Positions 21,844-34,153 of a stretch of DNA of 64,000 bases are shown in pieces. The notes below the pieces were generated by a model. It made no database searches and was not told where the DNA came from. It saw only the letters and a list, made by a program, of their open reading frames with translations. The DNA comes from Clarireedia homoeocarpa (taxonomy: Eukaryota > Ascomycota > Leotiomycetes > Helotiales > Rutstroemiaceae). A program made the translations under genes and the position numbers. Position 1 is the stretch's first letter. The number at the start of each line of letters is the position of its first letter. The stretch is taken from the NCBI GenBank assembly GCA_001465935.1, contig LNKV01000007.1, forward strand, positions 1,240,001 to 1,304,000. Direction: 5' to 3'.

Positions 21844-24685
21844 TGTTCTGAAGGAGATCTGGGAGCTATCGATGAGGAGGATAGTGATTAGTTTTGCAGG
21901 TTCAAAATGAAGGAATTGAGGTAGTATTCGAGATTTTGATGTGTTGAGGGGGTTGTGAGGGGATTGTGATGTGAGGTGAAGGTTAGAGGTCGAAGTGGGG
22001 TCGAAAAGTCAACAGAACAAATTGATTGCGACAAGCAAAGCAATAGTTCTATCAATATTGGAGAGAGAGGGCAGTAGAACAGTAGAACAGGACAGTAGAC
22101 GGCAGCACTTACTTTTGGAGTTCTTTTATTGAGGTATATCAAGTGCGGTAGATGTTTGAGTGCGAAGAGTTTTGCTTGTAGAAATTTCCAAAGTATTTGA
22201 GGTTTTGGTAAGAAGACTTCGGGAATACGAAGGGGCGTAAAAGTCTCTGTGGATCGAATTGGAATAATCCGAGGCTAGTAAAAGATGGCAAGAACTTGAC
22301 TCTCGGGAAGTTTTTTCCTTTCCTCGCTTGACACACTTTCCCTAAAGTTTTGGAAATTCTGAATATCAAAATGTGTGTGCGTGTGTGGGAGGCGCGGGAA
22401 AGGCTAGGGAAAAGTGGCGCTCGAGTTTAGTGGAACGAGAGGTATACGCACGAGCACTGGAGCAGCAGCTCCTCGACTAGGGAGCTGCTGGTCGGCAAGT
22501 AGTAAGTTCGGGCAAGGCATGTCTCCTTGCTTTTCGGCGTTGTTCACCAATCACTCATTGCCCCTCTGCGGCCATATTAGTCGCAGGCAAGACAAGTAGG
22601 GTTCCGGAGAGGCGGCGAGTGAAGCGTTGGATGGCACGAGGGCACGATGGGCGAGGACGAGAGCGAGAGCGAGGGCGAGGGCGGGGGGCGAGAGTACGTA
22701 CTTCGTACTGCTCAGCTGCGCTCTGCATCATCCTTCATATGGAGAACCTGGGAATTTCTAGGGCTACCAATTATATTCACGCAAAAGGCGGTCACTTGTT
22801 AGGAACAGGCAAACATGCCGACGGTCTCGCAGATCGCATACCTCCACTCTATCTCCTCGTCCTATGTGCAGCGAGATAGTCAAACTGCGACGGGTTTCTA
22901 TTCCCAATTCCATCTATATAACACGGAGTTACATGCACAGCAAACACTGCACTTTGAGGTCTCACATGTCTCCCAGCGAGCCCAGCTTACGCCAGGGTCC
23001 AATATCTGTTGATGGTCTAAGGGACCGTACTCCCTCACATATAGTTCTACTGTTGGTACCGCCTGAACTACCAGCCTGTTTCAACGCGCGACCAATGCTG
23101 TATAACTTGATCATGTATGCCTCCGTGCCTCTTTCCTGCCACTTCCCTGCCATTGCACAGAGTCGTTGTTGCACGCCGATATCTTACAGCGAGAAGGGTA
23201 GATCTGTTTGCGGTTGTTGCGCTTCTTATCAAAAGCTGTTCCAGACCTCGGGATCGAGATGGACAATGGAAATGGACCCTTGATTCGCATGATGGGCGGC
23301 TGCTTGCATTGGACCAAACGGGTCGCGGATCAGGTCGCAGGCTTTATTCGACCGGAGGGCTGAGCCTCTTCCCCGCGACGAAAATTCCCACCACTTCTTT
23401 CTCGTCGCTTGCTGATAACTTGCGAATGACCAAACAATCGATATAATCTACTACAAGCGTTAAGTAAACAGTAAACGCACGTGCGCTCTTCCGCGTTGTG
23501 TCCGAGAATGCAGCGCAGAAATGCACCAGATGCCGGCAAGATCGACCATCCATCGGCTTCGGCTTATAAATCAAAAAAGGTGTCACTTGTTCTATGGTGT
23601 GCCGAAGTCCAATCTGTAGCCTTGCCGAGAGACAATATTCTGTGCAATGATGCAGTCTTCAGACTCCCGGCTTCCGATGATCTGCTTACCTACCTAAGGG
23701 CTGACTAGGTCGGCAGACTCCGTAGACAGGACGATAATCTGTGCAAGAGTTTTACATCTCTGTCTATCTCATTGCTCACTGCTGTTGAACCGTCGAGATG
23801 TCCGTCCCATCTACAAAGTATATCTTGAACCTCGAACCTCGTGGCTCAACTGCTCGCATTTGACATCTCCCATGTCTTACATAAGAAATCATCCGACCTT
23901 GCCAACCAATTAACGTCATGGTTTCCAGGCCAGGAACACTACAATCACCATGTACCCCACTCAGTCCACCCCCTCCTCCCAGCTCACAGATCACAACGGC
24001 CGAGATTGGTTGACTGAAGGCTGCTGCATACCGAGATGATTTACTAGGATGGCCTCTTTTCCAAGGTTCATCTCTCCATTCCCGTCCATTCCCGTCCATT
24101 CATCATCCATCGTCCATCCCTACTCCCTCGTCGACTTTTGAGAGAGAGATCAAATTTGTGAGGGAACTGGAACGCGAGTTTGCCGTGGCGACGCGACTGT
24201 CAACACTCCAAGTGCTGTCAACATTAATCCCGTTATAGTTCCTTGAGACCTTGTGCCACCTCACCTGAAATAATTCTCAATTACCTAAACCCTCACTTCA
24301 TTTCACGATTCAACGATCCCTACGATAATATTGCATTAATTTCCTTTCTCCAAAGTATCATTATCCAAATCGAACAGAACAACCAGGGCGCACACATTAA
24401 GCGCCTGTTACTGACACTGAACGAAACTTCCAAAAAAAAAAAAAAGCAACAGCACCACGATCCTTATCAGCGACGTCAGACGAGGGCATACGATGTTTGA
24501 CTCTACCTCTGTACACTGAACGCATAACAACTTTCCCATTCGATGACTCTGATTACGCTTCACTACTTCGTCGGACACTTGTCTGCTCTACTACAAATAC
24601 ACATATTCGGAAGGGAAACCTCGGAGACTGCGGCTGCGAAAGAGGTTGTGTAAAAGGACTTGCTAGTCGTTAAGTATCTGCGAAA
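21844..24685. other. Divergent promoter region of the GIS2-like and kinesin genes
   Basis: A 2.8-kb gene-free stretch with scattered short frames in all phases, none with good composition or splice support. Positions 24242-24500, just upstream of the kinesin start, carry an A13 run at about 24434-24446 and are probably 5' UTR. A direct duplication of CATTCCCGTC lies at about 24077-24096. Confidence 0.45.
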
Positions 24686-27600
24686 ATGGCTCCCGGCGGA
24701 GGTGGAAACATCAAGGTCGTTGTCAGGTGTAGGCCTTTCAACAGCAGAGGTAGGTTGTGCACGAAGTACTTACCGCTCCCCAGAAGTCAATATTGACATC
24801 TCCCAATAGAAATCGATCGCGGAGCAAAATGTATTGTACAAATGAAAGACACGCAAACGATTCTCACCTCACCACCCGAATTAGAAGAAAAGGCTCGCGG
24901 CGGAAAGGCAGGAAAGGATGCCGGGCAGAAAGTTTTCGCATTCGATCGCTCATACTGGTCCTTCGATAAAAACGACCCTTCATACGCCGGCCAGGACAAC
25001 CTACATGAAGATCTGGGTAAGCCACTCTTGGATAATGCTTTCCAGGGTTACAACAACTGTATTTTCGCATATGGACAGACGGGTTCGGGAAAATCCTATT
25101 CCATGATGGGATATGGGAAGGATGCCGGTGTCATTCCAAAGATCTGCCAGGATATGTTCGAAAGGATAGGAGAGCTACAACAGGATAAGAACTTGAAATG
25201 TACGGTTGAGGTGTCATATCTGGAAATTTACAACGAACGAGTTAGGGATTTACTCAATCCGTCTACCAAAGGCAACCTGAAAGTTCGGGAACATCCTTCA
25301 ACCGGACCATACGTGGAAGATTTGGCGAAATTGGTAGTAGGCAGCTTCAACGAAATTGAGAATCTGATGGACGAGGGGAATAAAGCCCGTACAGTTGCGG
25401 CTACGAACATGAATGAAACGAGTAGTAGAAGTCATGCGGTTTTCACCTTGACCTTGACCCAGAAGCGCTTGGATGTCGAAACTAAGATGGCCATGGAAAA
25501 GGTCGCAAAGATCAGTTTAGTCGATTTGGCTGGTTCTGAGAGAGCGAACTCTACCGGGGCGACTGGAGCACGACTGAAAGAAGGTGCGGAAATCAATAGG
25601 TCCCTTTCGACACTTGGCCGAGTTATTGCTGCATTGGCCGACTTATCTGATGGGAAGAAGAAGAAAGTTGGAAAGGGAAATCAGGTTCCCTACAGAGACA
25701 GTGTCCTGACCTGGCTATTAAAGGACTCTTTAGGAGGAAATTCTATGACCGCCATGATTGCAGCTATCAGTCCTGCAGATATTAATTTCGATGAAACATT
25801 GAGCACTTTGAGATATGCCGACAGTGCGAAGAGGATCAAGAACCATGCCGTCGTGAATGAAGATGCCAATGCACGGATGATTCGCGAGCTGAAAGAGGAA
25901 CTGGCCCAACTTCGCGGTAAACTGACAGGCGGTGGTGGAAGTGGTCCCGCGGATGAGGTTTATGCGGAGGGTACGCCACTGGAGAAGCAGATGGTCACAA
26001 TTGTTTCAGCGGATGGTGTCATGAAGAAGGTCTCGAAAGCGGAAATTACGGAGCAACTCAATCAAAGCGAAAAGCTCTATTCGGACCTCAATCAGACCTG
26101 GGAGGAAAAGTTGCAGAAGACGGAAGAAATTCACAAAGAAAGAGAAGCTGCTCTCGAAGAACTGGGCATCAGTATCGAAAAGGGATTCGTCGGACTGCAT
26201 ACTCCAAAGAAAATGCCCCATCTTGTCAACCTCTCTGATGATCCACTTCTTGCAGAATGTCTTGTTTACAATCTAAAGCCAGGTACAACTACGGTTGGTA
26301 ATGTGGACAGCAATGCTGCTCACGCCGCAGAAATCCGACTGAATGGGACTCGCATTCTACATGAACATTGCACAATCGAGAATATTGACAATATAGTGAC
26401 AATCATACCTAAAGAGGGAGCGGCCATCATGGTTAACGGGCAGAGAGTTGACAAACCCACTCGGTTACGAAGTGGCTACAGAGTCATTCTTGGTGATTTC
26501 CATATTTTCCGGTTCAATCACCCGATGGAAGCCAGAGCAGAGCGTGCGGAACAAAGTCTTCTTCGTCACTCTGTCACTGTCAATCAACTCGAGAACCTCA
26601 ATAATTGGGAGAAAGTTTCACCATCCCCTACTCCTCGACCCGTACACGATAGAAGCTTGAGCAGAGCAATATCTGATTTGGATTTCGATGGGAGCAGTCG
26701 GGCAGATTCTCCTATCCCTGGTCTGCGTGGGCGGGAGTCGGATTGGTCTTTTGCAAGGCGTGAAGCAGCTGGTGCTATACTTGGTACTGATCAGAAAATA
26801 GCCGGTCTATCTGATGAGGAACTCAACCTTTTATTCGAAGATGTTCAGAAGGCAAGGGCTGAACGAGCAGGAGCAAATGCGGATGACGATGTGGATTCAG
26901 ACACTTCATATCCTATGAGAGAGAAATATCTGTCCAATGGCACTCTCGATAACTTTTCGCTGGATACCGTACTCACGATGCCATCAACGCCTAAGCAAGG
27001 CGAAGTCGAAGACAGGATGCGAGAAGTTCGAGAAGAAATGCAAGTCCAGCTGGAGAAGCAGAAAGAAGAATACCAGGAACAGCTAAAAACCGCTGAAGCT
27101 GCTAACGTAGAGGTTGCGGAAATCAAGAAGGAGAAGGCTAGAATGGAGGAGACCTTGCGTGAAGTCAAAGAGGAAATGCTCAAGCAGTTAGAAGTTCAGC
27201 GAAAACAGTATGAGGAACGGATACAAGAATTGAGGCCAACAAAGCCTGGAGAAGATGGCCCTCCTTCATTGTCAGAAAGAGAGACTGCCATTGCAGAGAA
27301 AGCAAAAGAGCACTGGAAGAGACGAAGATATGTCCGCATGGCTGAAGCTGTGTTTCAGAATGCGGCAATCCTGAAAGAAGCACAAATAATGAGCCATGAG
27401 ATGGATGAAAATGTCGTTTTCCAGTTTACTATTGTTGATATTGGGCACGCTTTGTGCTCCTCTTACGATATGGTTCTTAATGGTTGGGAGAGTGATGATA
27501 TCGTACTTGAAGAGGCGACGAAGCCTTGCGTTGGTGTTCGCGTCATTGATTACAGAAATAGTATTGTCCATCGTTGGAGTTTGGACAAACTTCATGATCG

Positions 27601-29650
27601 AGTCCGAGTCATGAGACAGATGCATCAATACATTGATCGACCAGAATACCTGCAGCACTTCAGGCTAGACAATCCGTTCATGGAAGCCTGCATGCCGCAA
27701 TACACGCACATCGGCGATGTTGATGTTCCACTCGCGGCCGTGTTCGAGAGTCGAGTACAGGATTTCACGCTAGATGTTCTTTCACCTTACACGTCGCATG
27801 CTATTGGCATCATCAAGCTTTCACTTGAACCCTCATCAGCGAAAGCGCCATCAAGCACCTTAAAGTTTAATGTTGTAATGCATGATATGATCGGATTCGC
27901 TGAACGAGAAGGAACAGAAGTGCATGGACAACTTTTCATCCCCCCAGCATCCAATGAAAGTGGTGTCACCACAACACAGATGATCAAAGACTTTGATGAA
28001 GGACCTATTCGGTTTGAAAGTGTACATAGTATGAGTGTGCCGATGTTCGGTCCTACAGACGTCTCTCTCCGCGTTGCTATCTTCGCCAAAGTCTCATCTA
28101 TGCACTTGGACAAATTGTTGAGTTGGGATGATATGCGGGACAATGTCCCACAACCGAAACAGAAACGAAAGGGTGCTCGTATCTCAGAGTCTCAATTCTT
28201 CTCTGAGGAGAAACACGACGTCTTCGCCAAGATTCAAATTCTTGAGCTTGCAGAGAGTGGTGATTATCCTCCAGTTGAAGTTATCCAGACAAGTGATCTT
28301 GACAGTGGAACATTTCAGCTTCATCAAGGTCTTCAGCGTAGGATTGTGGTCAATTTAACCCATAACTCTGGCGATGCTCTGCCTTGGCAGGATGTCACTG
28401 GTTTACGTGTGGGACATATCCGACTCGTTGACCACATTGGGAAAAACCCTGATCTCAGTTCTTCCTCGACTCCTCCGCTTCCCCTCAAGCTACTATCCAA
28501 GCCCATTGTCAAGTCAAATGCAAATGGCACCACCAATGTCACTATTGTTGGACAATGGGATTCGAGTGCTCATGAATCCCTCCTTCTCGACCGTGTCACC
28601 GCCGACAAATACAGAGTGCAAATGACCCTAGCATGGGATGTGCGATCAGAAAAGCTCGCTAGGCCCATGGCTTTTACTATGGATGTCTGTTCTCAGATCA
28701 TGTCTCGCAACTACGTTCGTTCAACCTCCATGTTCGCTTCATTATTCCAAAGCGTAAGAATCGTCAAATCAATGTCTGATATCTTTTCGGTAACCGTACG
28801 CCCCATGCCCGTCAAGAAGGCAGGTGATCTATGGCGCACGAATACTCAAAATGATTATGTAAAAGGGGAGGAGTCTTTGGCGAATTGGACGCCGAGGGGC
28901 GTATCTCTCATACGCGATTTCATCGCAGCTAAACGTCGCAAACAAAGATTAGCTGAATTAGACGCCGCACAACCTCTCCTAAGCCGTATTACTCTACCCG
29001 CCAGAAGCACAAATGGAGAAGCTTCTTCAACCAAGGGCGAATCAGAAGAAGAAAGTGAACCCGACCCGTCAAATCAATACACCCCAGCCCAAAAAGCCAT
29101 TTTAGAAAAATACATCCACCTCTGGACCCTCTGCCGCGACCCCACCAACTCCATCCTCTCGCACACCAACGTCGAACCCCCCATCTCCGGCGCCCCCTCC
29201 TCCAGCACCCCTTCCATCCTCGAAACCCCACCTACCCCACACCTCCTCGCCTCCGTCACAAAAATCACCAAAAACCCCACGCTCCTCCGCGGCGGGTACT
29301 TGCTTGTTCCGTCGGCGGACTCGACGAAGTGGGTGAGGAGGTTTGTGGAGTTGCGCAGACCGTATCTGCATGTGCATAGTGTGCCGGATGGGGAGGAGGT
29401 TAATGTGGTGGGGTTGAGGAATTGTAGGGTTGATCATCAGCCGGAGATTAAGATGTTGTTGAGGGGGAATGGGGGGAGAAATGGAGGAGGGGCGTTGGAT
29501 GGAGTGTTTGCGATTTATGGAAGTAGTAATACTTGGTTGTTTCGAGCAAGGAATGAGAGGGAGAAGGTGGAGTGGATTTTTAAGATTGATATGGCGTATT
29601 TTGGGAAAGGCGGGGGAAGTGGGAATGGGAGTGGGAGTGCGGATGATTAG
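24686..29650 (+). CDS. uncA: Kinesin-3 (KIF1/UncA-type) vesicle motor
   Basis: Predicted 1634 aa: exon 1 is 24686-24749 (MAPGGGGNIKVVVRCRPFNSR), followed by a 60-nt intron and one long exon 24810-29650. The N-terminal motor domain has the P-loop GQTGSGKS at residues 110-117, switch I SSRSH and switch II LVDLAGSER. A FHA domain follows at about residues 515-595 (TTVGN, then RLNGTRILHEHCTIEN). Coiled-coil segments, a KIF1B-like region and a DUF3694-like region come next, and the C-terminus is a PH domain at about 1510-1628 (GGYLLVPSADSTKWVRRFVELRR). Domain order and length match fungal kinesin-3 proteins such as A. nidulans UncA, plus-end motors that bind phosphoinositide-bearing early endosomes and vesicles through the PH domain. 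All catalytic elements are intact. The symbol is given by orthology inference. Confidence 0.95.
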
Positions 29651-30521
29651 ATGAGTGGGTTATATTGTTTGGATGCATGCGATGGGACGGTGGCGTGCAG
29701 GAGTTTTGGGAGGAAATAAACTTGTGTTTAGATCGAGCGAACTTGATAGAGGTCTGACTGGGAAGCGAATTGACTGTACAGTACAGATATTGTGTTTTGG
29801 CAGGGCAAGAAAAGATGTAGACGCGAAGGAGTTGACTCGGGATGAGATAAGATGAGATGAGATGTAATGTTGGATGATACCCATGGTCTTTCCTCTTTTT
29901 TAGACCCTATTTTATTTTTCTTCCTATCTTATTAACATTTTCCAAATGAGAGAAAGCCAGAATAAATGACTGAATGAAAGGGAGAGGAGAGAAAGCAGGA
30001 AAGCAGGATAGACAGGCGGAGAAGGAAGTGCTGTAAGAGCGAAGTGGTGCAAAGTGAAGTGACGATAGCGGATATGGCTGGACATGACATGATGGTTGAG
30101 CGCGGTGTCTAACTCACTTGTTATATCGCATCACGTTTTATGCTATGTTATGCTATTTTATGTCATGTTATGCTGGCTGACTGGTGTGTGGGTGGGTGGG
30201 TGCTGTATGGTGTGTATATATTTTTTTGCTGAAAAACTTACCTCTGGCTTATTTTATTTTATGTTTGTGGCTCGCGTTTCTTTTGTCTTTTTGTTTGTTT
30301 GTCTTCCTGTTTGGGGGGAAAGGGAGGGGTGTGTGCGGGTTGGGTTAGTTGGGGAGGGGAGGGAATGACGTTTCTTGTGCTTGGAGCTTGGGTTACTTAC
30401 TGGGTGAGGGGATGGGATGGGGTAGGTTGGGGATTGAAATGTGATATTATATATGGATTTGTATTTGTATTTTATGAAGACTGGGCTGGGCTGCGGGAGG
30501 AGGGATGGGATGGTCATGGGA

Positions 30522-30556
30522 TAGGGTAGGGTAGGGTAGGGTAGGGTAGGGTAGGG
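30522..30556 (+). repeat. (TAGGG)7 tandem repeat
   Basis: Seven exact 5-bp TAGGG units, each carrying a G3 run, so the tract satisfies the G-quadruplex pattern. It differs from the usual fungal telomere unit TTAGGG by one T and is interstitial, not terminal. Confidence 0.9.
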
Positions 30557-30584
30557 TAGATAATGTTTATTTAATACAATATGA

Positions 30585-30640
30585 ACGGAGGGGAGGAGGA
30601 GGAGGAAGGGGAGGAGGAGGAGGAAGGGGAGGAGGAAAGA
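30585..30640 (+). repeat. GGA-rich polypurine minisatellite
   Basis: Near-perfect purine strand with about two and a half copies of an 18-bp unit built from GGGGAGGAGGAGGAGGAA. The long purine tract could form triplex or G4 structure. There is no coding potential. Confidence 0.75.
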
Positions 30641-30925
30641 AATTTGGTGGAATCCGGTGCTGGTTAGGGGACTGTGTGGTACAGGTGGGAGACTAGATTT
30701 TGGATGGTGATGGCGATGGCGATGGTCAGACGCGGTTGGATGCATCTAGTAAAGGTAGGTAGATAGATAGATAGATAGATAGATACACATATACGGATAA
30801 TATGTAGGATATCAACAAATCAAATATTTCCCTGTTAGGCGCTCGTCTGGTGAGTTATTGTATTGGCTGGTGGAGTGAGTGATCTCGCTGTGAGTAAGGG
30901 AGATAGATGGAAGAAGAGATAGGAT

Positions 30926-30955
30926 GGGATGGGATGGGATGGGATGGGATGGGAT
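30926..30955 (+). repeat. (GGGAT)6 tandem repeat
   Basis: Six exact GGGAT units follow AGGAT. This is a second G3-bearing pentamer array within 400 bp of the (TAGGG)7 array. Confidence 0.9.
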
Positions 30956-32521
30956 GATAGTGGGCAGGGAGCAAATATTTAGATAGATAGTCGGGTTGCA
31001 AGTTGATGCTGCGAGGCTGATCGAGATACTATGAGAGGAATGAACAGTTCGCAGGTAGTGTTATATCTTAGCTTGCTGAATTTTTAGTCGGTTTGATTTG
31101 CTACTTCCTTGGCGACAGTGAAGTTGATGAGTATGGAATATAGTCCTGGTAAAAGTGTTGTCGAAATCGACAAATGCTTACATCCGTATGCGAAATATCT
31201 GATTGGCCATTGGGATGGGGGCTAGATTCTGATTGGTTGTCTGGTCCAATGAGAAGACGTTGTTGTGTTGTGGGTTGTGTCGTGGTAGCCGAGGTGGTGT
31301 TGGTGAATTTGGCATGATCAGGAAGGCTGGGCTACTTCTGAATGTCTGGAGTGTGATGATTGATTGTTATGTTTTGGTTGTGGGAGTAGGTGACTGCGCA
31401 GCTACAGTTTCTGCGGGGGTCTTCGTCTGTCTGAGTGTATGACTACAATTGCTGAATGAGATATTTGGTCGTTGATTAGCCCTCCCGTGTAGGATGCTAC
31501 TTAGAACTCTGGCATGAAACTGTCCTATCAGTGGCACAGCTTCAGGGTTTTGCAAGATAGCTGTCAGTAGTTAACCTATCCATTCGGACCCGTCCCTTGC
31601 ATTGGCACTGAAACAGGAAGCAGACATCACATTAGTATTATCATTCTGACACGGCCCAAACGGCAGCAACCTTGTTTAATAAACAGTAGGCTGCCTACTG
31701 GTTGTCGCTACCCAAAGACTTGATCGCAATATACGATTGTGCGGGTGATTTGGTATGCAGGGGTTCATCCTTTATGTTGGTGTTTGAAGATCGATGGTGT
31801 TAATATTATACACCTGAGTGCGAAAGTCCGCACGGCGTGAAAAGGGAGCTCAACAACTTTTCAATGATGGATTGAAGTGCAATATGGTTTTTCGAATTTC
31901 ATGTTCTTCGTCTCGACACTTATATCAATCATTCCATCAACACTTTTCTTTCAGACGAAAGATCCCATCAAGTGATTTGGCCTTACATATGTATCTCTTA
32001 GTCCTTTCACAACCTCCTATGCATCCAACCCTCAGACCTGCAGGACTGTGGCTCAGCACCACTAACCATTTCAATTCGCTCGACTGCAGCAAAACACGCA
32101 GAATCTGAAATCTTCTCGAAATGAAGATGAGGCGCGGTTTGGCCGGTGCATTGATTTCTTGGATGTTCCATATTCCTTTGAAGTTGGTGGTTTGTTGGGA
32201 AAGACGGGTTCGGACGAATGATGCTAGTGGTTGAAGGAAAGAAGGAAAAGAAGGAAGTGGTTTTACATGGATAGGTGATTTTGTTCTTGGTGTGCCCCTT
32301 TTCATCCTTTCTAGACTGGTATTGTAGCTTGAGTTTAATTGTGGTGTCGCAATTTGCTGGTGGTGTTGGAGTTGCAACTGTGTGGCGAGGTTGACAAAAT
32401 GTGTTCACGCCCGTTGCTTCGATACTTTCTTTTCTGAATTTTATATCCTGGTTTTTTGCATCTGCTCGAATGCTGTCTACCGGTGGCCATATATATAAAT
32501 CTGATGATCAGTGTTTATATA

Positions 32522-33444
32522 ATGGATTGCCCGATTCCTGTTCCGCCCGAAGCTGGTCTTGAAGTGAGAACACCGAAGGAGATACACCTGCACGACGGCC
32601 TGGAAGTCATCTGGGCGGCAAATAGAGCTGAGCCACATGGTTTGGGAGTCGCAGGCGATGTCGAAGCGGAGCTTGATGGGAAAGAAATGCCATCTAGAAA
32701 GTATCAGCAAGGAAAGATATTGGGATTGCGGGTAGCGTGGTTTTGGGCGGTAGTTGTGGTGATTGTGATACTTCTGGTTGGAGGAGTTGGTGGTGCGTTG
32801 ACGGGTGGACTGGCAAAACGCAGAAACGCAGATCAGTCGTCCGGATCAAGGTGTGTATTCTCACGATCAATATCCTGACTAGCTGACAAACATGTAGTCA
32901 AGCACCGATGATGACGAAGTCCGTAACCATAGCGGTTACTCCGACAAGCAAAAATCCTTCTACTACTACTTCCAATGCTGTTACCGCAACTCAAACTAAC
33001 ACCTCGAAAGAAGTTATAAACTCGCCATGCCAAGGCAATGCAACTGCCGCGAACGGCACTGCTATGGTGGAGGTTCCGTTCCGGAACTTCCAGATAGCCC
33101 TTAAATTTGTCATGTATTGCAACTGGAGTCTCATAAATCTGACGGTCGCCGATGAGTTCGCGAGGACTTGGGCACCAGATATTGAAACATGTTTACAAAT
33201 TTGTGCGTCGGTTGGTCCGCTTGGAGATAACGGTCAGGAACTCGCAAGCTGCTACGGAGTCCTGATTGATAGAAATACCACCGATACAGCCACTGGGCAA
33301 CAGTCGTGCGTGTTGCTTTCGCGGCCCTATGCAGCAGGGGATCAGGGAATTGAAGACCCACTTACCGACGTTGCTCTCCAACCTCTCCATGGAGACTACA
33401 TTCCCCCAAATTCACAGAACGCGAGTTCATTACATGACTCCTGA
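32522..33444 (+). CDS. Single-pass membrane protein with Cys-containing extracellular domain
   Basis: Predicted 291 aa in two exons (32522-32850, 32898-33444) with a 47-nt GTGTGT...TAG intron in phase. The N-terminal cytosolic part of about 75 residues starts MDCPIPVPPEAG and is followed by one strong transmembrane helix (WFWAVVVVIVILLVGGVGG) and a basic stop-transfer KRR. A Ser/Thr-rich, glycosylation-prone stalk comes next, then a roughly 130-residue ectodomain with spaced cysteines (SPCQGN, YCNWSLINLT, ETCLQICASV, ELASCYGV, QQSCVLL), loosely like PAN/apple-type carbohydrate-binding domains. Several N-glycosylation sequons are visible (NGT, NWS, NLT, NTT). Two upstream in-frame ATGs (32456, 32504) are possible, but 32522 gives the cleanest N-terminus. 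The function is unknown. This architecture is frequent among expanded surface proteins of plant-associated ascomycetes (from memory). Confidence 0.75.
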
Positions 33445-34153
33445 GAGAAAGTGGGAGGGGTGTGATAATGATTACTCCGGGAGTCACACTACCGTACTGT
33501 AAGATCATATAAAGTAATTCTTAGGAAACCTTGCTAGGAAGAAGATGGCTGTTTGTAATCAAGCGAAATGGAATGGTAGCTGGATTCACATACAACACAA
33601 GTAATATCAGCACTTTCGGTGCAGAATGTAACTATTTTCCACCGCACCAAGGGGCTGTGTCATGAATCATGACATAACTTGAGCCCGATAGACTATGTGT
33701 ACGGATGGGCTCTCCATCGAAGAAAGCAGTCGGCGAATGTTAACCAACCGGGGTTTATTCGACCGCAACTTCTTAGGTATGCTTGATCGTTGTGCTGCAT
33801 TCTTAGCGAGACAATGAATGATGAAATATCCGTGTCGGTGATAGCGAGGCCAGGGTGGTCAGGTTGATGAAGTCGTTTGTTTAGTCGCTAGCCATTATCG
33901 TTGTAGTGCTTCATTGCTACGGATGACTAGTCCTTTGGCTTGAGTATAGATTTCTCAGAGCTCGGCAAATAGCACATGTGGTAGGGTAGAAATTGTCCCA
34001 AGGTTCTGTCGCATTTTTAACACTGCCCAGAACTCAGTACGGTTGTGAATTCTGAATACTCTTCGATCCACTCGAATCCTTAGTAGCTACAGATCTACAG
34101 TACATAGCAATCTTGACTACCAGAAGCAGTATACAACACTCTCGTGCGCAAGT
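33445..34153. other. Intergenic, no gene seen
   Basis: No coding frame, repeat array or RNA signature was recognised. The region separates two plus-strand genes, so it should hold the 3' end of the first and the promoter of the second. Confidence 0.4.

Larger units (their letters stand above)
29651..32521. other. Gene-free, G/purine-rich spacer with simple repeats
   Basis: No gene is supported in 2.9 kb. Between about 30290 and 30960 the plus strand is strongly G- and purine-rich, with (TAGGG)7, (GGGAT)6, an 18-bp GGA-rich minisatellite and GATA repeats near 30755-30784. From 31000 to 32520 the sequence is ordinary AT-rich DNA that should include the promoter of the gene starting at 32522. 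Confidence 0.55.

Noticed and set aside
30522..30556. Telomere remnant
   Set aside because: The unit is TAGGG, not TTAGGG. The array is short and flanked by unrelated simple repeats and genes on both sides, so a chromosome end or fusion point is not supported.
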